Source of the DNA: JBDRHL01 sp043816955
Lineage (GTDB): Bacteria > Planctomycetota > Phycisphaerae > Sedimentisphaerales > CAYZTY01
Length of the DNA stretch: 14,885 bases
NCBI GenBank assembly: GCA_043816955.1
Contig: JBDRHL010000098.1
Span: 1-14,885 of the forward strand
Reading direction: 5' to 3'
Positions 7,579 to 14,885 of the stretch are shown here, piece after piece. Positions within the stretch are counted from its first letter, which is position 1; every line of letters begins with the position of its first letter. A model generated the notes under the pieces. That model had not been told where the DNA came from, did no database searches, and was given only the letters and a program-made list of their open reading frames with translations. Both the position numbers and the translations under genes were made by a program.

Positions 7579-8724
7579 ATGTCGCAAAGAGATTCGTTTT
7601 TACAATTTATACACAACCAAAAATCTGATTATGTGCCCTTTTTTCCCGATATAACAGATTGGTATAAGGGGATGCGTTTGCCAAAAGACCAGACACACCT
7701 GGTCCCTACCGGCAGCTTCATTCCCGACAAACATCCCTGTCACAAAAATCGTTGCCGTATGCCACAGGAATTTGCAGACTGGACCTTTCTGGATTTCTAT
7801 AGGAATTTTGACTGGGGACTGCCGGTACACATATATGACTGGTGCAAATTCGAGCACAACAACTGCGAGTATACCATTGAAAAAACTAAAAAGCAGATCA
7901 GCCGAATGTTCTTGACACCACTTGGAAAAATTGAACACGTTGACTTTGTGGCTAACGATGGCAGCCTCTGCCCGGTAAAACATTTTATAAGACACAACGA
8001 CGATTGGCGCACATTACGATATGTCGTGGAGAACACAAAGGCTGTGCCGAACTACAGTAGGATCAAAGAAGTGCTTACAGGAATTGGCTCGTTAGGCGTG
8101 GCTGACATTGTAATTGAACGGTCCCCTTTTGGAAAGCTTGTCCACGAATACGCCGGCTTCGAGGCTGTTGCTTACCAACTTTCAGACGACCCAGGCCTTA
8201 TTGATGATTTCCTGCAACTGCAAACAAAGCTGGACCTTGAAATAATCGCACTTGCCGCCGATAGTCCCGCCGATATCGTACTGCTCTCAGACCATGCCGA
8301 CGAGCAGCTTATCAGCCCCATGTGGTACGCCAGATATTGTGTGCCGTTTTACAGCGAGGCCGAAAAAATCTTACATTCCAAAGGGAAAATCTTTTCAACA
8401 CATCTTGACGGCAACTTTAAAAACCTGTTCGAACATGTTCGTCGAAGCGGCTTTGATTTGCTCGATGGTTGCACGCCCGCACCAATGACCAACTACGAGG
8501 TGGAAGAGTTATCTTTAGCACTGGCGTCGAATATGAAAACATATTGTGGGGTCCCTTCGATATTTTTTGTCCAGGAAACTTACAAAGATGAAATCTGTGC
8601 CTTTGCCATGCGTATCGTCAATTCACTTAAGGGCAAGGTAATATTGAACGTTGGCGATGTCCTGCCTCAAAATGGAGATATCTATAAGGTGATAGAGCTT
8701 GGCAAATGGGCAACAAAAAGGTGA
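7579..8724 (+). CDS. Uroporphyrinogen decarboxylase-superfamily protein (URO-D-like, not HemE), first copy
   Basis: The product has 381 residues, the usual size for the superfamily, with no signal peptide, so it acts in the cytoplasm. It opens with the short helix pattern of this group (MSQRDSFLQFIHNQKSDYVP). The second half carries a barrel pattern: LIDDFLQLQTKLD, then the segment around ISPMWYARYCVPFYSEAEKI, then STHLDGN (H275-N279), FDLLDGC, and TYCGVPS (C323). In corrinoid methyltransferases of the family (MtaA, CmuA) a His-x-Cys plus a later Cys bind zinc. Here the second position is D277, so the classic zinc site is altered. True HemE function is unlikely given the sequence and neighbours. 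It leads a four-gene operon with a second URO-D-like gene, a BNR protein and an oxidoreductase. No good Shine-Dalgarno site precedes the ATG. The substrate is unknown; removal of a methyl or carboxyl group from a modified sugar or its aglycone is speculation. Confidence 0.8.
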   Translation: MSQRDSFLQFIHNQKSDYVPFFPDITDWYKGMRLPKDQTHLVPTGSFIPDKHPCHKNRCRMPQEFADWTFLDFYRNFDWGLPVHIYDWCKFEHNNCEYTIEKTKKQISRMFLTPLGKIEHVDFVANDGSLCPVKHFIRHNDDWRTLRYVVENTKAVPNYSRIKEVLTGIGSLGVADIVIERSPFGKLVHEYAGFEAVAYQLSDDPGLIDDFLQLQTKLDLEIIALAADSPADIVLLSDHADEQLISPMWYARYCVPFYSEAEKILHSKGKIFSTHLDGNFKNLFEHVRRSGFDLLDGCTPAPMTNYEVEELSLALASNMKTYCGVPSIFFVQETYKDEICAFAMRIVNSLKGKVILNVGDVLPQNGDIYKVIELGKWATKR

Positions 8725-8802
8725 TTGAGAAATATATATGTAAATCTTCTGCTGTTACCTTCGTTAGTTTGGTATAGCAGTACTTTCGGTTTGGGTAGCT
8801 AA

Positions 8803-9873
8803 ATGTATTTCACAATTGAAGAACGGATAGAAGTTTTTAGATCTTATTATAATCGAAAAAACAACAGGCCTTTGCTTGGATTCTTCTTGGGGTCTGAATA
8901 CCCTCTTCATCGATACCGGGCAGCCGGCAAACTTCCAACAAATAGACCTATTGTCCCGGAAGACGTTATCTGTCGGGATTATTTGACTGATTATGAGCGT
9001 CTCTTTACAGAGTACGCCTCTGTGGGTGGAGGCTTTATATGGGCGGCAAGTGCGTTTTGGGGAATACCCTGGCTTGAAGCAGCCCTTGGGTGTGAAATAT
9101 GGGCTGACATAAAAACAGGTTCAGTTTACAGCGTACCTCCAGATGAGCTTGACGATGATCCGGACTTAATTGAGTTTAGCCTCAGTAACAAATGGATAAA
9201 AAAACTGGTAGAGTTTCTCGTAGCTATCACCAAACATAGTCAGGCCCGATATCCTCTTGCGACAACGCGTATGCGTGGGATAGCAGACTTGCTCATGGCG
9301 TTGTATGGTAATGAAAAGTTCATTTACAAAATGCTGGAAGAACCCAAAAAAACAGGGGAATTATGTGAAAAGCTAACAGATTTCTGGGTTGATTTTGGTA
9401 AAATCCAGTTGGAACATATACCAGAGTTTCACGGAGGTGTAGGTTCGTTTTATTATAGTATTTGGGCACCCAAAAAATCGGTCTGGTTGCAGGAAGACGC
9501 CGCTGCTTTTTTAAACCCCAAGCTTTATGAAGAATTTATCCTGCCTTGTGACAAAAGAATTGCTGACACCTTTGAAGGATGTTTCATACATTTGCATCCC
9601 ACAGGATTTTACCCATATCGGCAGTTACTCGATACATCTGTAACAGTCTTGGAGCTACACATAGACAACGGCGGACCAAGTGCTCAGACACTATATCCCG
9701 TCTATAGGGATATTCTTGCGAAAAACCCTTTGCTTATCTGGGGCAAAATCAGCCAGAATGAGCTCGACTGGGTTTTTAAGAATCTTTCCCCGCAGGGACT
9801 GGCAATAAATGTTGCAGTTGAAGGGCTTAAGGAAGCAAAAACCATTTGGCATCGGTATTTTGGTTCGGGATAG
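8803..9873 (+). CDS. Uroporphyrinogen decarboxylase-superfamily protein, second divergent copy
   Basis: The product has 356 residues and no signal peptide. It is assigned to the URO-D superfamily from its overall pattern: an N-terminal helix set (MYFTIEERIEVFRSYYNRKN), a middle region with GGVGSFYYSIWAP, the family-like segment around W-L-Q-E-D-A-A-A-F-L-N-P-K-L-Y-E-E-F-I-L-P, and FIHLHPTGFYPY, where the first protein has its HLDG motif. The C-terminal part (VLELHIDNGGPS, then LLIWGKIS) matches the closing strands of the barrel. The zinc-type His-x-Cys is again absent; His-x-His (HLH) stands in its place. Similarity to the first copy is remote, so the pair are old paralogues, not a recent duplication. 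It lies 78 bases after the first copy and 54 before the BNR gene, as in an operon. No consensus ribosome site is seen. The reaction is unknown. Confidence 0.7.
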   Translation: MYFTIEERIEVFRSYYNRKNNRPLLGFFLGSEYPLHRYRAAGKLPTNRPIVPEDVICRDYLTDYERLFTEYASVGGGFIWAASAFWGIPWLEAALGCEIWADIKTGSVYSVPPDELDDDPDLIEFSLSNKWIKKLVEFLVAITKHSQARYPLATTRMRGIADLLMALYGNEKFIYKMLEEPKKTGELCEKLTDFWVDFGKIQLEHIPEFHGGVGSFYYSIWAPKKSVWLQEDAAAFLNPKLYEEFILPCDKRIADTFEGCFIHLHPTGFYPYRQLLDTSVTVLELHIDNGGPSAQTLYPVYRDILAKNPLLIWGKISQNELDWVFKNLSPQGLAINVAVEGLKEAKTIWHRYFGSG

Positions 9874-9927
9874 TGTGGAGCAAAATATATAGTAAAATAT
9901 GAAAATAAGGATGATGGAGACTAAACT

Positions 9928-11199
9928 ATGCCTGTGACTTCTGACATTGAAAATGAACTGAAACGTACTAACCCCGACTACATTGTTTACGTACCAAAAA
10001 GCGCTGACGGTTCAACATTTGATGCTGGGAATGAACATTTTCTTGTATTTAACGGCCCTAATGGTTCACTAATGACTGTTTGGACACAAAGTACACAAGA
10101 GGGCTTATCTGACCAAAGGATTGTTTTCTCTCAGAGCAAAGATGAAGGGCTGTCTTGGAGCGAACCAAAGATAATTGCTGGTGCTAAGGCTAAAAGCGAT
10201 AAGATGGCCAGCTGGGCTTTCCCAATGGTTTCAAAATTGGGCCGGATATATGTGCTTTACAATCAACATACAGGAATAAATGATATCTTCGCACACACTA
10301 CGGGCCTCATGGCCGGTATTTACAGCGATGATAACGGACAAATGTGGTCTCAGCCTAAAATAATTTCCATGCCGCGCAGCAAGTGGGACAATCCAGACCC
10401 TTCTGTGCCGGCAAACTGGATTGTGTGGCAAAAGCCGCTTCGGCTTTCGAAAGGCAAATACTTTGTTGGTTATACACGCTGGGTTAGCCCAATCGTTCGC
10501 AACGATCCTCCAATAGATAGCTGGATCGCTTACGAGTCAGTTGTGGAGTTCATGAGATTTGAAAACATAGATGAGAATCCTGAAGTTGAAGATATTAAGA
10601 TCAGCTATTTTGCAAATAATGACGAAGCTATTCGGGTCGGCTTTCCCGAGCATTCGAACGTAAGTGTAGTTCAGGAACCAAGCATAGTCAAGCTGCCTGA
10701 TGAAAGGCTGTTCTGCGTCATGCGAACTTCTACCGGGAGTCCATATTACAGTATATCAGAAAATGACGGCAAAACGTGGTCCAAACCCAACGTTCTTAAA
10801 TATCACGATGAAGGCAAAGCTCTGTTACATCCTTTGAGCCCATGTCCTCTTTATGATTTTGGCAATAATAAGTATTTGTTCTTTTATCATAACCATGACG
10901 GTCACTTTAAATGTTGGGGCCCTACCCAGCCTCTCCAACACCGCCGCCCGATTAATCTTGCTCTGGGCGAATTTCGCAAGGGAGCTCGTCAGCCGATTTG
11001 GTTCTCACAGCCGAAATTGTTTATGGACAGCAAAGGAATTCCAATCGGGTATAAAGAGGGAAGAAGCGGTATGTCTATGTACTCCAGTTTTACTATTCGT
11101 AACAACAAAGCTGTGTTGTGGTATCCGGATCGAAAATTCTTTTTACTCGGTAAGAAGATTGGCCGAAAAATTTTTATAAACATGAAAATACCAGTATGA
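9928..11199 (+). CDS. Sialidase/BNR-repeat protein without signal peptide
   Basis: The product has 423 residues, about the size of a single sialidase-like six-bladed propeller. Three Asp boxes are visible: S70-W77 (SKDEGLSW), S133-W140 (SDDNGQMW) and S277-W284 (SENDGKTW). A conserved sialidase-type segment, VVQEPSIVKLPDERLFCVMR, places E250 and R266 where the family has a catalytic-site Glu and one Arg of the carboxylate-binding triad. No signal peptide is seen, so it is likely cytoplasmic. This fits hydrolysis of an imported oligosaccharide, in contrast to the exported BNR protein at 4634-7321. GGAG (9916-9919) lies eight bases before the ATG and supports the start. It belongs to the operon after the two URO-D-like genes. 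Whether it cleaves sialic acid or another sugar acid cannot be told from sequence. Confidence 0.8.
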   Translation: MPVTSDIENELKRTNPDYIVYVPKSADGSTFDAGNEHFLVFNGPNGSLMTVWTQSTQEGLSDQRIVFSQSKDEGLSWSEPKIIAGAKAKSDKMASWAFPMVSKLGRIYVLYNQHTGINDIFAHTTGLMAGIYSDDNGQMWSQPKIISMPRSKWDNPDPSVPANWIVWQKPLRLSKGKYFVGYTRWVSPIVRNDPPIDSWIAYESVVEFMRFENIDENPEVEDIKISYFANNDEAIRVGFPEHSNVSVVQEPSIVKLPDERLFCVMRTSTGSPYYSISENDGKTWSKPNVLKYHDEGKALLHPLSPCPLYDFGNNKYLFFYHNHDGHFKCWGPTQPLQHRRPINLALGEFRKGARQPIWFSQPKLFMDSKGIPIGYKEGRSGMSMYSSFTIRNNKAVLWYPDRKFFLLGKKIGRKIFINMKIPV

Positions 11200-11279
11200 T
11201 AATATCAGCCAATAGTAACTAACTCGAAATAATTTGCTTTAGTTCTCTTTGAAACAAAATTAAAAATGGAGGTTCAATA

Positions 11280-12275
11280 ATGTCAGTTAAGGTAGCTTTT
11301 ATTGGTTCAGGCAACATAGTAGAGCAGGTACATGCACCCATCTTGAGTCGGATGGAACAAGTGGATATTGTTGCTTTCAGCGACATCGTACTGGATAAAG
11401 CAAAAAATCTCTCCGAGAAATATGACTCGCGCGCCTACGATAATCACCTAAAAATGCTTGATAAAGAGAAGCTTGATGCCGTCTATATTTGTCTGCCAAC
11501 AAAGGCACACGGCCAGGTCGAACTGGATGTAATACAGTCAGACATTCCATTTCTCGTGGAAAAACCGGTGGCTGGAGACCTCGAAACCGCCCAAAAAATT
11601 GACTCGGCACTACGGAGCAAAAATATTTTTGCCGCCTCAGGATATATGTTTCGATACCTGCCGATTGTTCAAAAGCTGAAACAATGCGTCAATAATCGCA
11701 AGATCGGCCTGATTACAGGTTACTATTATACACCCTTTATTGATGTCCCAAACTGGTACAGGAAAGAAATAAGCGGAGGTCCTGCCCTGGAAATGGTTAC
11801 TCATATTTACGATTTGGCTTTGTATATCGGGGGGGATGTTGCCGAGGTATACGCCAGGTCCTATACCGGAATTAATAAGGCTAAACGCCAAGATTGTACA
11901 ATCGAAGATATGCTGGCTGCTACTATAACTTTCACGTCGGGGACTCTGGGTAATTTACAGCAGGCTCACACATTGCCGCCGGAAACTGTAACTAATGGCC
12001 AAATTCATCTTGAAGCGTTCGCCGACGGCCTCTGGGGACAACTGACATTAACTCTAGACGAAAGAGAGTTGGTTATAAAAACGGAAACGTTGGAAGAGCA
12101 GAAGGATGACGCGGATCCATATATTATTCAAAATACGACCTTTATTAACGCAGTGCAAACTAAAGATCTTACAAAAATAAAAACGCCGTATTCTGATGCG
12201 ATTGAAAGTTTGAAGCTGTCATTAGCTATATATGATTCGGTTAAAACAGGCCAACCTGTTAAACTCAAAAAGTAA
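11280..12275 (+). CDS. Gfo/Idh/MocA-family NAD(P)-dependent oxidoreductase
   Basis: The product has 331 residues, typical of the family. The Rossmann nucleotide-binding motif GSGNIVEQVHAP opens it (residues 9-20). The catalytic lysine lies in EKPVAG (E94-K95-P96), and the C-terminal domain shows GGPALEMVTHIYDLALYIGG, with H175 and D178 at the usual active-site positions. These enzymes oxidise or reduce sugars, inositols or amino-sugars with NAD(P); the substrate here is unknown. A strong GGAGG (11268-11272) lies seven bases upstream of the ATG. It is the last of the four plus-strand genes, 80 bases after the BNR gene. It converges with the minus-strand GH42-like gene. The context points to a step in processing a sugar released by the BNR enzyme, which is inference. 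Confidence 0.93.
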   Translation: MSVKVAFIGSGNIVEQVHAPILSRMEQVDIVAFSDIVLDKAKNLSEKYDSRAYDNHLKMLDKEKLDAVYICLPTKAHGQVELDVIQSDIPFLVEKPVAGDLETAQKIDSALRSKNIFAASGYMFRYLPIVQKLKQCVNNRKIGLITGYYYTPFIDVPNWYRKEISGGPALEMVTHIYDLALYIGGDVAEVYARSYTGINKAKRQDCTIEDMLAATITFTSGTLGNLQQAHTLPPETVTNGQIHLEAFADGLWGQLTLTLDERELVIKTETLEEQKDDADPYIIQNTTFINAVQTKDLTKIKTPYSDAIESLKLSLAIYDSVKTGQPVKLKK

Positions 12276-12379
12276 TGAAGCATTGGGTTGTCTAAAGAGT
12301 CATATTTCTTTAATGCTAAAACGTGTTTTGTTACGGCTATGTAGTGTTAAGTTTTTGCTCTTACAGCCCATCTTTATCT

Positions 12380-12568
12380 TCATTTTATGCATCTCGGCGT
12401 TAGGCTGAACGACCTTGGAAGATCGTTACACAGATGGTTTCCGTAACCGCTTTCGATTGTAACCTTGATTTCTTTTTCGAATCTTATCGGATTCTCAATA
12501 TGATGAACATAGCTGCTCTGGTATCCACCTGTCCGCTCGGCCCATAACGGAACACCTTTGTCGTACAT
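12380..12568 (-). pseudogene. Remnant resembling the C-terminal part of a DUF2961/GH172 protein
   Basis: The 62-codon frame begins MYDKGVPLWAERTGGYQSSY and continues through IRFEKEIKVTIESGYGN to NHLCNDL. This looks like the C-terminal region of DUF2961 proteins, now GH172, whose usual pattern is '...YRW/HI.DP..F.KS..VTIEHG..N...NDYSSVAYWYQ'. Known GH172 enzymes act on fructofuranose or arabinofuranose linkages. After NDL the match stops: the next residues do not follow the expected S-S-x-A-Y-W-Y-Q and the frame ends at TGA. The upstream two thirds of the protein, including the catalytic residues, are absent, because the sequence before it codes for another gene. The ATG sits one base after the TAG of that gene, with a weak purine-rich site. 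It is most likely a broken gene brought here by a rearrangement. A functional small protein is not excluded. Confidence 0.65.
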
Positions 12569-12569
12569 T

Positions 12570-14603
12570 CTATTTCCTTTTCTTCAGAACGACTAACTTT
12601 GCTTCAAGACTACCCAAAGAGCCTATTTCATATATGCCGTTTTTTGGAATTGGTTTGAAAGCCTTTTCTTTGCCTGTTTGGCTGTCAATGACAATACCAG
12701 AGTTAAACATTTGATTACCAAGATAGATGCGAACGGTTTGAGCTTTATCAATCGCGGAATTTATAACAATCAGAATTACTCTATCCGAAAATTCATATCT
12801 ATAAACGGGCAGATAAGGTAAACCAATCGTAAATGATAGATCATCTTCAGCCCCGGAGATCTCCAGCAATATTGTCTTTAGGAGTTCCTGCCGGACGGGA
12901 TTAAGATGAGAAACAGGAAAAGGGGGGAAATGGCCGTATGGCAGAACGACAACCCGCTTATCATAGACCGTCACACCATTGCCAACGGTCCTCCCGGCAG
13001 GGTCCTTAAGCAACGTCCTGACCTCTACAGGCTCGCAATACTCTATCTGCAACGCATCCCCTACCATTTCCCGCGCAGAAACCCTCGCATCGCAAATCCC
13101 ACAATACGAACGGCAATCATTAATCTGCTCGTAAGAAACAATACCACTGCCTTCCTCAATCCAAGCGGCATTTTTTATACCAACTAACTTGCCTAACCCG
13201 AGTTCGCAGAGAGTTTCTGCTGCCTGGCCGTCCAAAATTACACGACTATGCTCAAATATTTCTCTAACCTTCCTTTTTGAAATACCCCGGAAATACTGTC
13301 CTGAAACAGCAACAATTCCTCCTTTTGGTTGCCGGCTTTCTCTGACAACGTTACTGATGCCGTAGCAGCTTAGCAACTGCGACCAGAAGATTTCCGATGG
13401 GTAAAGCTCTTCCATAGATATACCCCTGCGGGTTCGGATATGTTCCGAAGCCCTTGAGCTGACCAGAACTTTAACACCTTTTTGATTGTGCAGATTAAGA
13501 CCTAATCCCGCAACTCTGTTAAAGAACTCCTTGCTTCTGGAAAACATCTTTTGTTGGTTCTCGCTGAGAATAGGACCATTACCGTTCATTTGGAAAATAT
13601 TCAGTGTTATTCCTTTTATACCCATTGTAAGAGCTAGAATTATCTGAAAACGAGCAAACTTATGAGATTTGGAGAAGCGACTATTTGATGCTGTATGATT
13701 GTCTAACTCAGGATACAGAATTGTCTCGGCCGGCACAAATGCCTGTGTGTAAGGACTAACTCCTGCAAAATCCCATAAATATCGGCCTGGAGAACACTCA
13801 AGATAAGCGGGTAAATGCGGACGGATAATTTTCCCGGTCCCACCCGACATATTATCCAAAAGCTTGTTCCAGTCTCTTCCCTCTGCGCAATGAACAGTCG
13901 GTATAGAACTCATCAAGCCAACTTTTGTTTTGGGTGAAATTTTATGAATCGCCTTCCCAATTAATTTTGCCAATTCATTCATCGTCTGCCGATTGACGTG
14001 AAGCCACGCCTTTCTATAAAGACCTGGCTCACCAGGCTTGACTATTCCCTCAAAAAACTTGCTGCGGGACACCTTTTTACCGATGACCTTCGAAAACTCC
14101 TTCATATGCAGATCACAAAAACACCCGCCCCACTCAAGTGGCGAATGATTGTGAAGCCGAAAATCATCCTCGATCCAGATCATGGCTGGCTCTATTCCTG
14201 CGTAACAAGCACAAATCTCCGCGAAATACCTTCTCCACTCTAAACATAAGGGACAAACAACTGAGTTGGCTTTGTTTCCTAAGTAATCAACCATCAGATT
14301 AAATTTCTGCCCTGGTTTTAACAGCCTTCCCTTCTCGGCATGCAGAAATGTCTCCCACGGATTAAGCGAGGTTGTAATACCTTCTGCTGCTAAAATCTTC
14401 TTTGCTTTAACAATTGCTTCGAGCCAGCGCTCCGCCTCTTCTTTAGTAATATGCCCCTGGTTAAGCTCTTCACAATTGATAAGAAATGCCACATCATCAA
14501 TAATGGCTGCCTTACAAAATTTCACCAGATTTGCAAGTCGTTCTTCCTCGTGAAAACCCGGCTCAATAGCACATCTTAAAATATACTTAAAACACTGATT
14601 CAT
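12570..14603 (-). CDS. GH42-like glycoside hydrolase (TIM barrel, trimerisation-like domain, C-terminal sandwich)
   Basis: The product has 677 residues and no signal peptide. The TIM-barrel part spans about 1-380. It contains MIWIEDDFRLHNH (E145-D146-D147) and ILYPELDNHTAS (E299), two acidic sites 154 residues apart that could be the acid/base and nucleophile pair of a clan-A enzyme. The stretch HKFARFQIILALTMGIKGITL is also typical. From about 390 to 500 a Rossmann-like part (VKVLVSS, then ILDGQAA near 455) resembles the trimerisation domain of GH42 beta-galactosidases. The rest is probably a beta-sandwich. GGAG (14611-14614) lies seven bases before the ATG and fixes the start. It is the first gene of a short minus-strand unit with the GH172-like remnant. 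Substrate and exact family are not known; GH42-like hydrolysis of a galactoside or related sugar is inferred. Confidence 0.7.
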   Translation of the reverse strand: MNQCFKYILRCAIEPGFHEEERLANLVKFCKAAIIDDVAFLINCEELNQGHITKEEAERWLEAIVKAKKILAAEGITTSLNPWETFLHAEKGRLLKPGQKFNLMVDYLGNKANSVVCPLCLEWRRYFAEICACYAGIEPAMIWIEDDFRLHNHSPLEWGGCFCDLHMKEFSKVIGKKVSRSKFFEGIVKPGEPGLYRKAWLHVNRQTMNELAKLIGKAIHKISPKTKVGLMSSIPTVHCAEGRDWNKLLDNMSGGTGKIIRPHLPAYLECSPGRYLWDFAGVSPYTQAFVPAETILYPELDNHTASNSRFSKSHKFARFQIILALTMGIKGITLNIFQMNGNGPILSENQQKMFSRSKEFFNRVAGLGLNLHNQKGVKVLVSSRASEHIRTRRGISMEELYPSEIFWSQLLSCYGISNVVRESRQPKGGIVAVSGQYFRGISKRKVREIFEHSRVILDGQAAETLCELGLGKLVGIKNAAWIEEGSGIVSYEQINDCRSYCGICDARVSAREMVGDALQIEYCEPVEVRTLLKDPAGRTVGNGVTVYDKRVVVLPYGHFPPFPVSHLNPVRQELLKTILLEISGAEDDLSFTIGLPYLPVYRYEFSDRVILIVINSAIDKAQTVRIYLGNQMFNSGIVIDSQTGKEKAFKPIPKNGIYEIGSLGSLEAKLVVLKKRK

Positions 14604-14681
14604 AACCGCACTCCATAATAGTCATTACTCAATAATTTCAAGAAGCCCTTGTATCGAGAATATTCCCCAGCTTTATCCCTT

Positions 14682-14747
14682 TCAAGCATACGAGTAGGCT
14701 TCGGCCTCGTCGAGCATGGCCATATAGTTTTGAATCGGTATATACGG
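14682..14747 (-). CDS. C-terminal end of an unidentified upstream protein
   Basis: On the minus strand a frame ends PYIPIQNYMAMLDEAEAYSY-A and stops at TGA (14682-14684), 78 bases before the start of the GH42-like gene. The composition and the spacing, like the gaps in the other operon, suggest the tail of a real gene upstream of it. Its left part would be lost at the join with the FtsZ-like sequence near 14745, where the frame turns into low-complexity His/Arg codons. The family is not recognised. Confidence 0.35.
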   Translation of the reverse strand, partial: PYIPIQNYMAMLDEAEAYSYA

Positions 14748-14884
14748 TTGTTGTCGATGACGATGACGGTGTCTGAGACCTGGCGCAGCTGCTGCAGGCC
14801 GAATTCGGCCTTGTCTACGCGCGCGCGCTCGATCTTGAAGGGCATGGTGACAGTGCCGATGACGATGCTTCCTGCGTCCTTTGC
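14741..14884 (-). CDS. ftsZ: FtsZ fragment, archaeal-looking, cut at both ends
   Basis: The frame enters from the right edge and reads AKDAGSIVIGTVTMPFKIER, then continues through a short helix (AEFGLQQLRQVSD) to TVIVIDNNRI. This is the tubulin-like FtsZ segment that in other species reads 'AK..G...VG.VT.PF..E..R...A..GL..LR...DT.IVI.N..L', from the end of the GTPase domain. The 'IDNN' ending and the arginine-rich 'ERAR' look more archaeal than bacterial. After NNRI the frame runs on to TGA at 14600-14602, but the sequence no longer resembles FtsZ. Codons here are GC-rich (GTC, ATC, CGC), unlike the rest of the window. Most planctomycetes lack FtsZ, so this is most likely a chimeric contig end. 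The internal ATG at 14845 is not a start. Confidence 0.7.
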
Positions 14885-14885
14885 C

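Noticed and set aside
8749..8780. Imperfect hairpin CTGCT..TACC / GGTA.AGCAG between the two URO-D genes
   Set aside because: The stem is broken by an internal loop with an 11-base loop and no U-tract; chance is a sufficient explanation.
12251..12266. AACAGG-CCAA-CCTGTT hairpin at the end of the oxidoreductase gene
   Set aside because: It lies within the coding sequence (KTGQPVKL) and has no U-tract after it.
12293..12312. Hairpin TAAAGA...TCTTTA after the oxidoreductase gene, possible terminator
   Set aside because: The stem is six AT-rich pairs and is not followed by a U-tract, so it is a weak terminator at best.
12401..12414. GTTAGGC-like core resembling half of an integron attC site
   Set aside because: Only one core site is seen, with no paired site and no integrase nearby.
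1..14885. CRISPR array, tRNA or rRNA genes
   Set aside because: No regularly spaced repeats, cloverleaf-like sequence or rRNA-like conserved stretch was found on reading both strands.

Overview
This window looks like a metagenome-derived bacterial contig, most likely from a planctomycete of the Phycisphaerae/Sedimentisphaerales type. This is inferred from three traits: very large secreted proteins with LamG-type lectin domains, short dockerin-like modules of the form D-L-N-L-D...L.D....W, and uroporphyrinogen-decarboxylase-like (URO-D) and Gfo/Idh/MocA proteins placed next to carbohydrate-active genes. No rRNA, tRNA or taxonomic marker confirms it.

Layout. At the left edge (2-218) lies the 3' end of an IS4-superfamily (IS1634-like) transposase. 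A clear Rho-independent terminator (283-309) faces the minus-strand gene 336-3887, a secreted multidomain protein with LamG, a TIM-barrel glycoside-hydrolase-like core, and two more LamG domains. A 746-base stretch without a convincing gene follows (3888-4633). Next is the minus-strand gene 4634-7321, a secreted sialidase/BNR-like protein carrying two dockerin-like modules, whose start codon is not ATG in the obvious place. A near-consensus sigma-70 promoter (7457-7485) drives it. From 7579 to 12275 four plus-strand genes with gaps of 54-80 bases look like one operon: two divergent URO-D superfamily proteins, a BNR/sialidase-like protein without a signal peptide, and a Gfo/Idh/MocA oxidoreductase. 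Converging on it is a minus-strand pair: a 677-residue GH42-like protein (12570-14603) and, one base after its stop, a 62-codon remnant resembling the C-terminal part of a DUF2961/GH172 protein.

How the parts may work together (inference). The two exported proteins would bind and process an extracellular glycan. The non-exported BNR protein, the GH42-like protein and the oxidoreductase would process the imported pieces. The two URO-D-like proteins could act in methyl-group or other small-group removal from modified sugars, since their superfamily includes corrinoid methyltransferases as well as HemE. That last role is speculative.

Right edge. Bases 14741-14884 (minus) encode an FtsZ fragment that looks archaeal, in GC-rich sequence unlike the rest, joined abruptly to the bacterial sequence. 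This is most simply a chimeric assembly join at the contig end, though transfer cannot be excluded.
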